Shown: positions 37,288 through 47,127, counted from the first letter of the stretch. The stretch: 64,000 bases of DNA from Gammaproteobacteria bacterium (GCA_022599775.1 JAHZLQ010000038.1:1-64000), one strand, 5' to 3'. A program made the numbers and translations. The notes: generated by a model not told the origin, from the letters alone.

Positions 37288-38391
37288 ATGCTTCGAGGTC
37301 TTGCGGTTCGTGGTTTCGCCTGTGGGGCTCTGCTGACGGTCAGCTCGGTATTGCTGGCGGAGCCAGCCTATGATCACTATGTCCATCTGACGCCGGACAA
37401 CGCGGCCATTGGCAACTTCCCGGCGCAGAAAGCGCCGATCCTCACCGTGAAATCAGGCGCTGTCGTGCGCATCGATGGGGGAGGCGGCAACCGCTGGGGC
37501 GATCGCGATCCGTTCGATTGGCTCAAGGAAAACGATATCGCGGTCACCGTCGCCCAGGCCGATGCGATTCGGGAAACCGCGCGGGTGATCAAGGACACGA
37601 CTTACTACGCCGGTATCAAGCGCGGACATCTGCTGGTCGGTCCGATCGCGATCGAGGGCGCGATGCCGGGAGATGCGGTCGAGATTCGCATACTTTCGGT
37701 CAAGCCGCGCATTCCTTATGGAACCGTCTCGGCCCGGCCCGGGCGCGGAGGAATTCCCGATGACGTCAAGACGACCTACACGAAAATTGTAATGCTCGAC
37801 TTGCAGCGCGAAGTGGGGGTGTTCGAACCCGGCATCGAAGTGCCTCTGGCACCGTTCATGGGCGTCATGGGACTGCTGCCGCCGGACGAAGACGGGCCTA
37901 ACCGTCGCAGCGGGCCGCCCGGCGTGTTTGGCGGGAACCTCGATTGCAAGGAACTGACGGCCGGCACTTCCCTGTACTTGCCGGTATTCCATCCCGGCGG
38001 CCTGTTCTTCACCGGCGACTCGCACGCCGCCCAGGGCGATGGCGAGGTCACGATCAATGCCATCGAGACCGCGAATACCGCTGTCCTGCAATTCGTTCTG
38101 CACAAGGGCATGCGCCTAAGTGCACCGCGCGCCGAAAATGCCACGCACTACATGGCATTCGGCCTGGATCCGGACCTGGACAAGGCCATGCAAATGGCGA
38201 TTCGCGAGACCAACCGCTATCTGCTGGATCTGAAGGGGCTGGATTTTTCGCGGGCGTTCACGTTGTCGAGCATCGCTGTGGACTTCCGAGTCACGCAGGT
38301 GGTCGACGGAACCCAGGGGATCCATTCGATGATTCCGAAGCAGTTGTTCGGTGACGAACGACAAACCTTCTGGTCGAGCTCGATTCGCTAG
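37288..38391 (+). CDS. Exported acetamidase/formamidase-family protein
   Basis: A 367-residue protein of the FmdA/AmdA family, which is unrelated in fold to the amidase-signature enzymes and hydrolyses short amides such as formamide or acetamide. Family features include HYVHLTPDNAAIGN near the N-terminus, AIEGAMPGDAVEIRIL, the segment GGNLDCKELTAGTSLYLPVFHPGGLFFTGDSHAAQGDGEV, and a C-terminal helical part. ATG 37288 is preceded by AAGGATCGGGA and gives a signal peptide (MLRGLAVRGFACGALLTVSSVLLA-EPA). Export is unusual because well-known members are cytoplasmic. A GGGTGGGG core lies about 75 bp upstream (37213-37219). Confidence 0.88.
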   Translation: MLRGLAVRGFACGALLTVSSVLLAEPAYDHYVHLTPDNAAIGNFPAQKAPILTVKSGAVVRIDGGGGNRWGDRDPFDWLKENDIAVTVAQADAIRETARVIKDTTYYAGIKRGHLLVGPIAIEGAMPGDAVEIRILSVKPRIPYGTVSARPGRGGIPDDVKTTYTKIVMLDLQREVGVFEPGIEVPLAPFMGVMGLLPPDEDGPNRRSGPPGVFGGNLDCKELTAGTSLYLPVFHPGGLFFTGDSHAAQGDGEVTINAIETANTAVLQFVLHKGMRLSAPRAENATHYMAFGLDPDLDKAMQMAIRETNRYLLDLKGLDFSRAFTLSSIAVDFRVTQVVDGTQGIHSMIPKQLFGDERQTFWSSSIR

Positions 38392-38464
38392 GGCAGAAGA
38401 AGCGGCCGGGCCGCGCTCCCGCCTGCGGGAACGGGCACGCCGTTCACCATGACGGGGAATTCCC

Positions 38465-40057
38465 ATGCTGCACAAATGGTTTTGCGTTTTGGTTCTGTGT
38501 GCGGGCCTGCCGCTGGCGGGTGCCGCTGAGCTGGATTTGGAAACCGCGACGATACTCGACCTGCAAAAGGCCTATGACGCCGGCCTGAGTTCGGAACAGG
38601 TGGTTGCCGTCTATCTCAAACGGATCGCGGCCTACGACAAGCAAGGTCCCAGTCTTAACGCAATACTCACGATCAATCCCAATGCACTGGAAATTGCGCG
38701 CGCCCTCGACGCCGAACGCAGGGAAAAGGGACCACGGTCGCTGCTCCACGGCGTGCCAATTCTGGTCAAGGACAACTACGATACCGTCGACATGCCCACG
38801 ACGGGCGGCGCCAAGGCGCTGGCCGGCATGTCGCCGCCGTCGCGCGACGCCTTCACGGTGCACCGCTTGCGCGAAGCGGGCGCGATCATTCTGGCAAAGA
38901 CCAATCTCGACGAATTCGCACGCGGCGGAACCGGTACCAGTTCACTGGGGGGACAGGTGCGCAACGCCTACAATCTCAAGAAAATTCCAGGCGGCTCGTC
39001 GAGCGGCAGCGGCCAGGGTGTGACAGCTCTGTTCGGACAGGTCGGGCTCGGCACCGAAACAGGATCTTCAATCCGTAATCCGTCGACCAAGGCCAATCTC
39101 GTCGGGTTCTCGCCGTCCGAAGGGCTGGTCAGCCGGGCCGGCATCATCCCGATCTCGATTACCTACGACCGTGCGGGACCGATGGCGCGCAGCGTGACCG
39201 ATGCCGCGATCACGATGAGCGTGATGGCCGGAACCGATGCTGCTGACCTGTACTCCTACGGCGGGCTCGGGCATACGCCGTCGGACAACTATCGGTCTGC
39301 GCTGCGCGCCGATGGCCTCGGTGGCGCACGTATTGGTGTGCTGCGCGGCCTGTTCGGTACGGCCAAAGAGGATCGGCCAGCAGTGGAACTGATCGATGCC
39401 GCGATCGAGACGCTTGAGAAGCAGGGGGCGGTCGTGATCGACCCCCTGCCGACGGGTGGCGCCGACCTTTGGCAGATCGTTCGTGACACGAGCTACGATC
39501 TGGCCGAAAACCGTCCGGCGTTGGAACACTACTTTGCGTCGCGTGGCCCCGATTTTCCGATCCAGACGATCCCGGATCTGCTAGCCGATGGCGGTATCCT
39601 CGGCCGACTCAAAAAGCGCTACGCCAACGAGCAGGCCGCAGCCGATATGACCGGTAACGCCGAATATGTCGGCAAGCACGCTAGCCGTATCGCCTTGCGT
39701 CGCTATGTGCTCGGCCTGATGAATGACTGGCGGCTCGACGCGCTGGTCTATCCGCACGAAACACAGCCGGTCAGGACCTTGGCGCAGGCGGTTCCCGACG
39801 GCGGTGCGAGCGCAAGCAGCAACGATTCGCATCGGCCCGGCGAAGGCAATCGCCTCAGTACCGCGACCGGCCTGCCGACGATGACGGTGCCGGCTGGTTT
39901 CAACACCGACGGCGTGCCGGTCGGTATGGAGATCCTGGGTCGTCGTTATGACGAGGCCACGGTAATCCGGCTGGCCTATGCCTATGAGCATGCGTCGCCG
40001 CATCGCAAGTTGCCGAAGACGACACCGTTACTCGGTATCGAGAAGATCGAATACTGA
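38465..40057 (+). CDS. Exported amidase A11 (short Sec type)
   Basis: A 530-residue amidase. ATG 38465 with GGGGA upstream gives MLHKWFCVLVLCAGLPLAGA-AEL; the LVLC could also be read as a weak lipobox, but a Sec signal is simpler. Lys102 (VPILVKDNYDT), the cis-Ser near 178 and Ser202 (TETGSSIRNPST) are present. It is related to A1, A6 and A7 at the N-terminus (ATILDLQKAYDAGLSSEQVVAVYLKRI), but the core is distinct (TTGGAKALAGMSPPSRDAF; RNAYNLKKIPGGSSSGSGQG). It ends in LLGIEKIEY. The asparaginase pair follows after 136 bp. Confidence 0.9.
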   Translation: MLHKWFCVLVLCAGLPLAGAAELDLETATILDLQKAYDAGLSSEQVVAVYLKRIAAYDKQGPSLNAILTINPNALEIARALDAERREKGPRSLLHGVPILVKDNYDTVDMPTTGGAKALAGMSPPSRDAFTVHRLREAGAIILAKTNLDEFARGGTGTSSLGGQVRNAYNLKKIPGGSSSGSGQGVTALFGQVGLGTETGSSIRNPSTKANLVGFSPSEGLVSRAGIIPISITYDRAGPMARSVTDAAITMSVMAGTDAADLYSYGGLGHTPSDNYRSALRADGLGGARIGVLRGLFGTAKEDRPAVELIDAAIETLEKQGAVVIDPLPTGGADLWQIVRDTSYDLAENRPALEHYFASRGPDFPIQTIPDLLADGGILGRLKKRYANEQAAADMTGNAEYVGKHASRIALRRYVLGLMNDWRLDALVYPHETQPVRTLAQAVPDGGASASSNDSHRPGEGNRLSTATGLPTMTVPAGFNTDGVPVGMEILGRRYDEATVIRLAYAYEHASPHRKLPKTTPLLGIEKIEY

Positions 40058-40193
40058 TTGTGGTGTCGCCGTCCAGGCTGGCGGTAGGGGAACGATACGC
40101 CGCGCCGTCACAACAGTGTGTGCTCAGGTCGGCAGATCTCTTGGCGTCTCCAGGCGATCGACCGTCGCATCCTTGTCTCAACCGAATCCAAGA

Positions 40194-41228
40194 ATGAAGC
40201 CATTGTTCCGTAAGTTTTCGCTGTTGTGTGCTCTGGGTCTGCTTGCCTTCAATGTATCCGCGGCGCCCTTGCCGCTAATCGGCTTGTTCACGACCGGCGG
40301 CACAATCCAGAGCAAGGGTGATCACCGTCAGAAGCTGATGGAGTACAACGCCGGCCGCGTCACCCCGGCCGAGCTGCTCGCCGACCTGCCGGAGCTCAAG
40401 GACCTCGCTGACATTCGGGTCACTGAGATCGCCAACATTGGGTCCGGGGGAATCACGTACGCGCACCTGCTGGAACTTGCCAAGGCGATCAATGCCTGGC
40501 TTGCTCGACCCGAAGCGACCGGCGCGGTGGTCACACACGGTACCAGCACACTGGAAGAGACTGCCTACTTCCTGAACCTGACGGTCAAGTCCGACAAGCC
40601 GGTCGTGCTGGTGGGTGCGATGCGCCCCTGGACGGCAGTCAGCCGTGACGGGCCGTTCAATCTGTACAACGCCGTGCGTGTGGCCAGTACTCCTCAGGCC
40701 CGGGGCAAAGGCGTGCTGATCATGCTCAACGACGAGATCAATGCGGCCCGGGACACGACCAAGACCAACACCTATCGCATGAATACCTTCGTGGCTCGCG
40801 ACCTAGGACCGCTCGGTTATGCCGATTCCGATCGCGTGGTGTTCTATCGCAAGCCGATCTACCGGCACACCTACCAGTCGGAGTTCGACGTCAGTCAGCT
40901 CGACACGCTGCCGCGTGTCGACATTACCTATGCGTATCAGGAGAACGACGGGGTCGCGATCGATGCATTTGTCGCGGCCGGTGCCGATGGTGTCGTGCTG
41001 ACGGGTAGTGACGCGGACGCGGTACGGCGCGGCCAGGCTCGTGGAGTGGTCTTCGTCAAGAGTGACCGCAAGGGCTCCGGACGTGTCGTCGAAAGTGCGA
41101 GGCAAATGCAGCGTGGCATCGTGACTTCGGACAATCTACCGCCGCACAAGGCGCGAATCCTGTTGCGTCTGGCGCTGACCAAGACCACCGATCTCGAAGA
41201 AATCCAACGGATGTTCAATGAGTACTGA
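40194..41228 (+). CDS. Exported L-asparaginase-like protein 1 (type II fold)
   Basis: A 344-residue protein with signal peptide MKPLFRKFSLLCALGLLAFNVSA-APL from ATG 40194. Asparaginase landmarks: Thr34 in TTGGTI (nucleophile position of the type II enzymes), HGTSTLEET with Thr117, and Lys190 in DTTKTNT. The residue after Thr117 is Ser118, whereas classical asparaginases have Asp there (TDT motif), which helps bind the substrate amino group. Activity on amides is plausible, but specificity for asparagine is uncertain. It overlaps the next gene by 11 bases, so the two are translationally coupled. Confidence 0.87.
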   Translation: MKPLFRKFSLLCALGLLAFNVSAAPLPLIGLFTTGGTIQSKGDHRQKLMEYNAGRVTPAELLADLPELKDLADIRVTEIANIGSGGITYAHLLELAKAINAWLARPEATGAVVTHGTSTLEETAYFLNLTVKSDKPVVLVGAMRPWTAVSRDGPFNLYNAVRVASTPQARGKGVLIMLNDEINAARDTTKTNTYRMNTFVARDLGPLGYADSDRVVFYRKPIYRHTYQSEFDVSQLDTLPRVDITYAYQENDGVAIDAFVAAGADGVVLTGSDADAVRRGQARGVVFVKSDRKGSGRVVESARQMQRGIVTSDNLPPHKARILLRLALTKTTDLEEIQRMFNEY

Positions 41229-42360
41229 GGCAAGACCGACCTTGAGGTATCCGACGGCGCGCGCTGCATGGGTTCTGTGGCTGCTGTGTCCGGTGCTGTG
41301 GGCCCAGGAAATTCCGACCTATGTACCGCCGCCGCCGATGCCGGCGCAGCGAGCCGATTTGCCTACCGTGGTGCTGATGTCGATGGGGGGCACGATCGCC
41401 AGCCGCGGAACCCCGCGGCTCAACATCACCAATTACGGCGGTGACGGCAACAAGCGCGTCGATCCGCAGGATTGGGTCGACGACCTGCCGGAGCTCGCCG
41501 GCATCGCCAATATTCGCCTTGATGACCAACGCGCTCCCCGCGATCGCACCTCGGGTTCCGAGACGCACGAGGACTTTGCACGCGTTGCGAGGCGACTCAA
41601 TGAGCTTGCCAAGGATCCGGACATCGACGGCTTCGTCGTCACCCATGGCACCAATACCATGGCCGAAACTGCTTGGTACATGAATCTCACAGTACGGACC
41701 GACAAACCGATCGTGTTCGTCGGTTCACAGCGCCCGTGGACCGGGCTGTCCGGCGACGGTCCTCGCAATCTCTACGATGCGGTCCGTGTCGCCGCGTCGA
41801 AGGCGGCGTGGGGCAAAGGTGTGCTGCAGTGCATGAACCAGTACATCAATACCGCACGCGATGTCGACAAGACCATTGCCTATCGCGTCAATACATTTCA
41901 GGGCGTCGATGTCGGAGCCATTGGATTTGCTGATCCGGACAAGGTCGTGTTTTACCGCGAACCGGTTCGCCGCCACACCTATCTTTCGGAATTCGCCGGG
42001 ATGGACCTGCCGTCGGTACCCGACGTGGAAGTCGCTTTCGCTTATCGAGACGCGCCCGGCTATCTGATCGATGCAATGGTCGCGCGTGGTGTCCGCGGCA
42101 TCGTTGTCGAGGGCACCGGGGCCGGCAGCGCCACGACCAGTCAGCGCGATGCGATCAAGCGCGCTCAGGAGCAAGGCGTGGTTGTGGTGATGACCGCGCG
42201 TACACAGGGCGGACGTGTTCAGGATACCCCGCGCCGCCGCGCGGCCAAAATTGTGCCGGGCGACAACCTGCTGCCGGAGAAGGCCCGCATCCTCTTGCAG
42301 TTGACGCTGACCCAGACCAGCGATCTGGCTGAAATCGAGCGCATATTCAACGAGTACTGA
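41218..42360 (+). CDS. Exported asparaginase-like protein 2 with altered active site
   Basis: A 380-residue paralogue of the preceding protein, with ATG 41218 inside its end. The N-terminus has a signal peptide (AAWVLWLLCPVLWA-QEIP) and a short Pro-rich linker. At the nucleophile position the sequence is SMGGTIAS, so Met56 replaces the catalytic Thr. In the second motif HGTNTMAET it has Asn146 instead of Asp. Lys218 (DVDKTIAY) is kept. It may be a non-catalytic partner of protein 1, or use different chemistry. Both end in the same FNEY tail, showing recent common origin. A12 starts three bases after its stop. Confidence 0.85.
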   Translation: MSTEARPTLRYPTARAAWVLWLLCPVLWAQEIPTYVPPPPMPAQRADLPTVVLMSMGGTIASRGTPRLNITNYGGDGNKRVDPQDWVDDLPELAGIANIRLDDQRAPRDRTSGSETHEDFARVARRLNELAKDPDIDGFVVTHGTNTMAETAWYMNLTVRTDKPIVFVGSQRPWTGLSGDGPRNLYDAVRVAASKAAWGKGVLQCMNQYINTARDVDKTIAYRVNTFQGVDVGAIGFADPDKVVFYREPVRRHTYLSEFAGMDLPSVPDVEVAFAYRDAPGYLIDAMVARGVRGIVVEGTGAGSATTSQRDAIKRAQEQGVVVVMTARTQGGRVQDTPRRRAAKIVPGDNLLPEKARILLQLTLTQTSDLAEIERIFNEY

Positions 42361-42363
42361 GCG

Positions 42364-43932
42364 ATGGATATAAACACGCCTAGCTTACTGTCCACGCGAC
42401 GTCAGTTTCTCAGCGGCCGGCGGGGACCGGTCGGCGCGGCCGCTGCCGGGCTGCTGTTGACCCAGTGCACACCGAAGGCATCGCCGGACGTGACGGCATC
42501 GAGCGATGCGAGTGATGAACTGATCTTCATGTCGGCGACCAAGCTGGCGAGTCTGATCCGCAGCAAGCAGTTGTCGGCGGTCGAGGCTGTAGAGGCATAT
42601 ATCGCGCGCCAACTCGTGGTCAACGACCTGCTCAATGCGGTCGTAATGAATGCCTACGCTCGCGCTCGGCAGGAAGCCAAGGCGCTGGATGCCCGTGCGG
42701 CGAGGGGCGAATTCGTCGGCCCCCTGCATGGTGTGCCGATCACGATCAAGGACTCGATCGACACCGAGGGCATTATCAGCACCGGTGCAACCTATGGTCG
42801 CCAGCAGTTCGTTCCGGAACGGGACGCCACAGTGGTTGCACGGCTGCGCAGCGCCGGTGCGATCTTGCTCGGCAAGACCAATACGCCGGAATTCACGCTG
42901 GGTGGGTTGGGCGGCATCAGTACCACGAGCAATCTGCTTTACGGTTCCTCACACAATCCCTACGACCTGACGCGTAGTACCTCGGGGTCGTCCGGCGGCG
43001 CCGGCGCGATCGTCGCTGCGGGCGGGTCGGCTTTCGACATCGGTTCGGATTGGGGTGGGTCGATTCGTGGCCCAGCCCACAACAACGGCATTGCCGGCAT
43101 TAAGCCGACCAGCGTTCGTGTCCCACGAACGGGCCACATCGTCGACTACGGCGGTGTCTTCGATTTGTGGCAGCAACTCGGCCCGCTAGCGCGGCGCGTG
43201 GAGGACCTGAACTTGGTCACCCCGATCATTGCTGGGCCGGACTTCCGCGATGCGGCCTGTGCGCCGGTGCCCTGGGCCGATCCCGGCGAAGTGGATCTCA
43301 AGCGTCTGCGTGTGGCGTTCTGTGACGATAACGGCGGCACTGGCCGTAGTGCCACTGACGATGACACTCGAAAGACCGTTCGCCAAGCCGCAGCCTGGCT
43401 GCGCGGCTCGGTCGCCAGCCTTGAGGAAACGGCGCCGACGGCGATTCTGAATCAGCTACGCGACGCGCGGTCGACGCTTATCAGCGGTGACGGTTGGGCG
43501 TTCTACAAACGGCTGGTCGACAAATGGGGCACGGTCAATTTCTCGCCGCGACGCGAACAGGCGATGGAGGAGGCCAAGCCCGTCAGCGCGGCCAGGATGG
43601 TGGAAGCGTGGGAGCAGCACGATGAGGCCAAGTCGCGGATGCTCGCATGGATGCGGGACTACGACGTCTTCCTGTGCCCAGTGTCGTCGACGCCTGCGCG
43701 GCCGATCGATGTCGAGACCAACGAAGGCGGCGGCAGTAGCGGCTGGTCGTATACCGGCAGCTTCAACTCCACCGGTTGGCCGGTGGTCGTGGTGCGCTGC
43801 GGCTCCTCGGAGGACGGCAGCTTGCCTATCGGAGTACAGGTAGTGGCTGCACCGTGGCGCGAGGATATCTGTCTCGCTGTCGCAGGCTTTCTGGAAAGCC
43901 GGTCCGAAGGCTGGCAGAAGCCGCCGATCTGA
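42364..43932 (+). CDS. Tat-exported amidase A12, putative lipoprotein
   Basis: A 522-residue amidase with a twin-arginine signal (STRRQFLSG, residues 10-18) followed by AAAAGLLLTQC, a lipobox-like end, so a Tat lipoprotein is likely. Lys129 (VPITIKDSIDT), the cis-Ser near 209 (TSGSSGGAGA) and Ser233 (SDWGGSIRGPAH) are present. After the signal it shares SDELIFMSATKLASLIR with A14, its closest relative (A12/A14 pair). The end reads WREDICLAVAGFLESRSEGWQKPPI. The start is three bases after the asparaginase pair, so it is presumably in the same transcript. Confidence 0.9.
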   Translation: MDINTPSLLSTRRQFLSGRRGPVGAAAAGLLLTQCTPKASPDVTASSDASDELIFMSATKLASLIRSKQLSAVEAVEAYIARQLVVNDLLNAVVMNAYARARQEAKALDARAARGEFVGPLHGVPITIKDSIDTEGIISTGATYGRQQFVPERDATVVARLRSAGAILLGKTNTPEFTLGGLGGISTTSNLLYGSSHNPYDLTRSTSGSSGGAGAIVAAGGSAFDIGSDWGGSIRGPAHNNGIAGIKPTSVRVPRTGHIVDYGGVFDLWQQLGPLARRVEDLNLVTPIIAGPDFRDAACAPVPWADPGEVDLKRLRVAFCDDNGGTGRSATDDDTRKTVRQAAAWLRGSVASLEETAPTAILNQLRDARSTLISGDGWAFYKRLVDKWGTVNFSPRREQAMEEAKPVSAARMVEAWEQHDEAKSRMLAWMRDYDVFLCPVSSTPARPIDVETNEGGGSSGWSYTGSFNSTGWPVVVVRCGSSEDGSLPIGVQVVAAPWREDICLAVAGFLESRSEGWQKPPI

Positions 43933-44016
43933 GGGACGGGTTGGAGGGCGGCGGCGACCGTCCGCTCTGATCAGGTAGTACGGAAACAATAATTGGGACC
44001 AGTGAGGACTTGATTC

Positions 44017-45552
44017 ATGGAGACGTCAACAGCCGAAGCCGACGACGGGGCCGCATTCGGCCCCGGCTATACGCGTCGGCGCTTTCTCGGTACGGCAGCA
44101 CTGGCCGGAACCGGGTTGGCGCTCACGCAGTTCAGCTCGCGGGCCCTCGCAGCACCGGATGCGCTGCTGACAAGGTCGGTGACCGAGATTGCGGCGATGC
44201 TGCAAAACGGAAAGATCGGATCGCTCGATCTGGTCAAGGCTTGTTACGCTCGCATCGACGAGGTCAACCCCACGATCAATGCCGTGGTCATGCAATGTCG
44301 CGAGCGCGCATTTGCCGAGGCGGCCGAAGCCGATGCGCAAATGGCCGCCGGCATGTCGCTGGGACCGCTGCACGGTGTACCGTTCACGATCAAGGATTCG
44401 TTCGATACCGTTGGCGTCGTCAGCACCGGCGGAACGCTAGGTCGCAAAGATTTCATTCCGGGTGAGGATGCCACCGTAGTTGCCCGTCTACGCGCCGCGG
44501 GTGGCATCCTGCTAGGCAAGACCAACACTCCGGAATTCACATTGGGGGGTGGCGCCCGCGGCACCTACAATTTGATTTACGGTCAGACCCGCAATCCCTA
44601 CAACACCGCCTATACGCCGTCCGGTTCTTCGGGCGGAGCCGGCGCGATCGTCGCGTCGTGTGGCTCCTTCTTTGATGTCGGTACGGACTACGGAGGGTCG
44701 ATCCGCGGCCCCTCCAATGTCAACGGTATCACCGGGATCAAGCCGACGCTGGGCCGCGTTCCGCGCACCGGCCACATCGTCGGCTACGGCGGCCCCTACG
44801 ATTCGTTCCAGGAAGTGGGGCCGATGGCACGACATGTCGGAGATCTGGCGCTGCTGCTGCCGATCCTCGCGGGCCCCGACGACCGCGATGCGGCGATGGC
44901 TCCGGTTCCGCTGGGCAATCCTGCCGACGTCGATCTGAAGTCCCTGCGTGTGGCCTATTACACCAGTAACGGAGTGACCGACCCCAGCGATGAAATCCAG
45001 GCGATGGTCGAGCGCTGTGCCGGCTATTTTTCGAAACTGGGTTGCAAACTCAAATCGGATATGCCACCCCGGATGCAGGCGTTGTCCGACGCGCGCCGCG
45101 CATTCAGCGGAGCCAGCGGCGGGGACAACCGTCGGCGCATGCTTGAGAAGTACGGTACAAAGCAGGCTTCGCCCGGCCTCAACATCGGCGGAGAGACGAT
45201 CAGCAGTGCCGAGTTCACCGCGGCGTGCGAGGAAATGGATGCGATCAAGAGCGAGCAACTCGCCTGGTTTGAGCAGTACGATCTGATCCTCTGCCCGAGC
45301 AGCGCCACGGCGCCGGACAAGATTCCGCCGGAATTCGTGCGTCCCCGCGGCCGTCGTGGCCTCAGTTACAACAGCCAGTACAACACCACGGGCTGGCCGG
45401 CGGGAGTCGTGCGTGCCGGTACCTCGGAAGACGCGCCGGGTCTTCCGCTCGGAATCCAGGTCGTCGCGCAACCGTGGCGGGACGACGTGGCGCTGGCAGC
45501 GATGGCCCACATAGAAGGTAAAGCGGGCGGCTGGCAAATGCCGCCGATTTAG
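44017..45552 (+). CDS. Tat-exported amidase A13
   Basis: A 511-residue amidase with Tat signal YTRRRFLGTAALAGTGLALTQ and cleavage near ALA-APD. Lys126 (VPFTIKDSFDT), the cis-Ser near 204 (PSGSSGGAGA) and Ser228 (TDYGGSIRGPSN) are intact. It is nearly twin to A16: GARGTYNLIYGQTRNPYNTAYTP, SGGDNRRRMLEKYGTKQASPGLN and GWQMPPI are shared. A14 begins nine bases after its stop. The conserved Tat route suggests folding, or cofactor or oligomer assembly, before export, unlike the Sec-type amidases upstream. Confidence 0.9.
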   Translation: METSTAEADDGAAFGPGYTRRRFLGTAALAGTGLALTQFSSRALAAPDALLTRSVTEIAAMLQNGKIGSLDLVKACYARIDEVNPTINAVVMQCRERAFAEAAEADAQMAAGMSLGPLHGVPFTIKDSFDTVGVVSTGGTLGRKDFIPGEDATVVARLRAAGGILLGKTNTPEFTLGGGARGTYNLIYGQTRNPYNTAYTPSGSSGGAGAIVASCGSFFDVGTDYGGSIRGPSNVNGITGIKPTLGRVPRTGHIVGYGGPYDSFQEVGPMARHVGDLALLLPILAGPDDRDAAMAPVPLGNPADVDLKSLRVAYYTSNGVTDPSDEIQAMVERCAGYFSKLGCKLKSDMPPRMQALSDARRAFSGASGGDNRRRMLEKYGTKQASPGLNIGGETISSAEFTAACEEMDAIKSEQLAWFEQYDLILCPSSATAPDKIPPEFVRPRGRRGLSYNSQYNTTGWPAGVVRAGTSEDAPGLPLGIQVVAQPWRDDVALAAMAHIEGKAGGWQMPPI

Positions 45553-45561
45553 GAATCGTTC

Positions 45562-47127
45562 ATGAATTTGCCAGTCAGTCTGTTTCCAAACGTTCCGGAC
45601 GGCATGAGCCGTCGCGCCCTGCTGGGCATGCCGCGTTCGCCAACGCTGGTAGCCGCCACGGCGAGTGTGTTACCCGCTGCCGCCCACGCAGTATCGACGG
45701 ATTCGTCCGACGAACTGGTCTTCATGTCGGCGACCAAGCTGGCCGGCCTCATCCGGCGCCGCCAAGTCTCAGCGCTGGAGGTCGTGGACGCCTATATCGC
45801 ACGTCAGATCGCCGTCAATGATCGGCTCAACGCGGTCGTCATGAACTGCTATGAGCGCGCGCGCGCAGAAGCCCGGGCGATGGACGCGCGAGCAGCGCGC
45901 GGAAACTGGGTCGGGCTGCTGCACGGTGTACCAATGACGATCAAGGACTCGATTGACACCGTTGGAGTCATCAGTACCGGTGCGACGTTCGGCCGCCAGC
46001 AGTATGTGCCCGAGCGCGATGCCACCGTGGTTCGGCGCGTGCGCGAGGCCGGTGCAATCCTGCTGGGCAAGACCAACACGCCGGAGTTCACGCTCGGTGG
46101 TCTCGGCGGAATCAACACCGCCAGCAATCTGCTCTACGGGTCTTCGCACAATCCTTATGATCTGAAGCGCAGCACCGCCGGTTCCTCGGGCGGTGCAGGT
46201 GCCATTGTGGCCGCCGGAGGAGCGGCCTTCGATATCGGTTCGGACTGGGGCGGCTCGATACGAAGCCCCGCGCACAACAACGGAATTGCTGGCATCAAGC
46301 CGACTAGTGTCCGTGTTCCGCGCACCGGCCATATCGTTGATTACGGCGGCATCTTCGACCTGTGGCAGCAACTGGGGCCGATGACGCGCCGCGTCGAGGA
46401 CTTGGCCCTGATTACGCCGATCATCGCTGGGCCGGATTTCCATGATGCCGCCTGCGCACCGGTGCCTTGGGGCGATCCGGCCGATGTGGACCTGAAACGC
46501 TTGCGCGTGGCCTTTTGCCCCGACAATGGCGGGACCGGCAGCGACGCCACCAGCGAGGACACCAAGGCCGTCGTACGACAGGCCGCGAAGTGGATGCAGG
46601 ACCTTGCAGAATCGGTCACCGAAGATGCGCCGTTGGATGTGCTCAAGGCGTTGACCGAGGCACGCGGCAAGCTGTCACGCGGTGATGGAGGTGCCTTCTA
46701 CAAGCGCTTGGCCGATAAATGGGGAACGCACAATTTTTCACCCGCGCGCAAGGCCGGCATGGAGAAGCTCATACCGCTGAGCAGCGCAGAAATGATCGAA
46801 GCCTGGGAGAACCAGGACGCGTGCAAGTCGAAGATGCTGCAGTGGATGAATGCATATGACGTATTTCTGTGTCCGGTGAGGGCCACGCCCGCGGCGCTGA
46901 TCGACGCCGAGCACGGGCCGGAAACCGGCGAGCGCGGCTGGTCCTACCGGGGAGTGTTCAATTGCACCGGTTGGCCAGTAGTGGTGGTGCGAGCGGGCAG
47001 CTCGTCCGACAAAACGCTGCCGATCGGCGTACAGGTAGTGGCGCCGCCCTGGCGTGAAGATATTTGTCTGGCTGTGGCTGCGCATATCGAAAGCCGCTCG
47101 GGAGGCTGGAAGAAGCCCCCGATCTGA
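45562..47127 (+). CDS. Tat-type exported amidase A14
   Basis: A 521-residue amidase, the close paralogue of A12. The N-terminus has MSRRALLGMPRS at residues 15-26, a weaker twin-arginine signal, and a probable cleavage site at AHA-VST. Lys128 (VPMTIKDSIDT), the cis-Ser near 208 and Ser232 (SDWGGSIRSPAH) are present. The core NPYDLKRSTAGSSGGAGA, the VPRTGHIVDYGGIFDLWQQLGP block and the end WREDICLAVAAHIESRSGGWKKPPI match A12 almost throughout. A12-A13 and A14-A16 look like a duplicated pair of genes, with A15 inserted in the second pair. Confidence 0.9.
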   Translation: MNLPVSLFPNVPDGMSRRALLGMPRSPTLVAATASVLPAAAHAVSTDSSDELVFMSATKLAGLIRRRQVSALEVVDAYIARQIAVNDRLNAVVMNCYERARAEARAMDARAARGNWVGLLHGVPMTIKDSIDTVGVISTGATFGRQQYVPERDATVVRRVREAGAILLGKTNTPEFTLGGLGGINTASNLLYGSSHNPYDLKRSTAGSSGGAGAIVAAGGAAFDIGSDWGGSIRSPAHNNGIAGIKPTSVRVPRTGHIVDYGGIFDLWQQLGPMTRRVEDLALITPIIAGPDFHDAACAPVPWGDPADVDLKRLRVAFCPDNGGTGSDATSEDTKAVVRQAAKWMQDLAESVTEDAPLDVLKALTEARGKLSRGDGGAFYKRLADKWGTHNFSPARKAGMEKLIPLSSAEMIEAWENQDACKSKMLQWMNAYDVFLCPVRATPAALIDAEHGPETGERGWSYRGVFNCTGWPVVVVRAGSSSDKTLPIGVQVVAPPWREDICLAVAAHIESRSGGWKKPPI

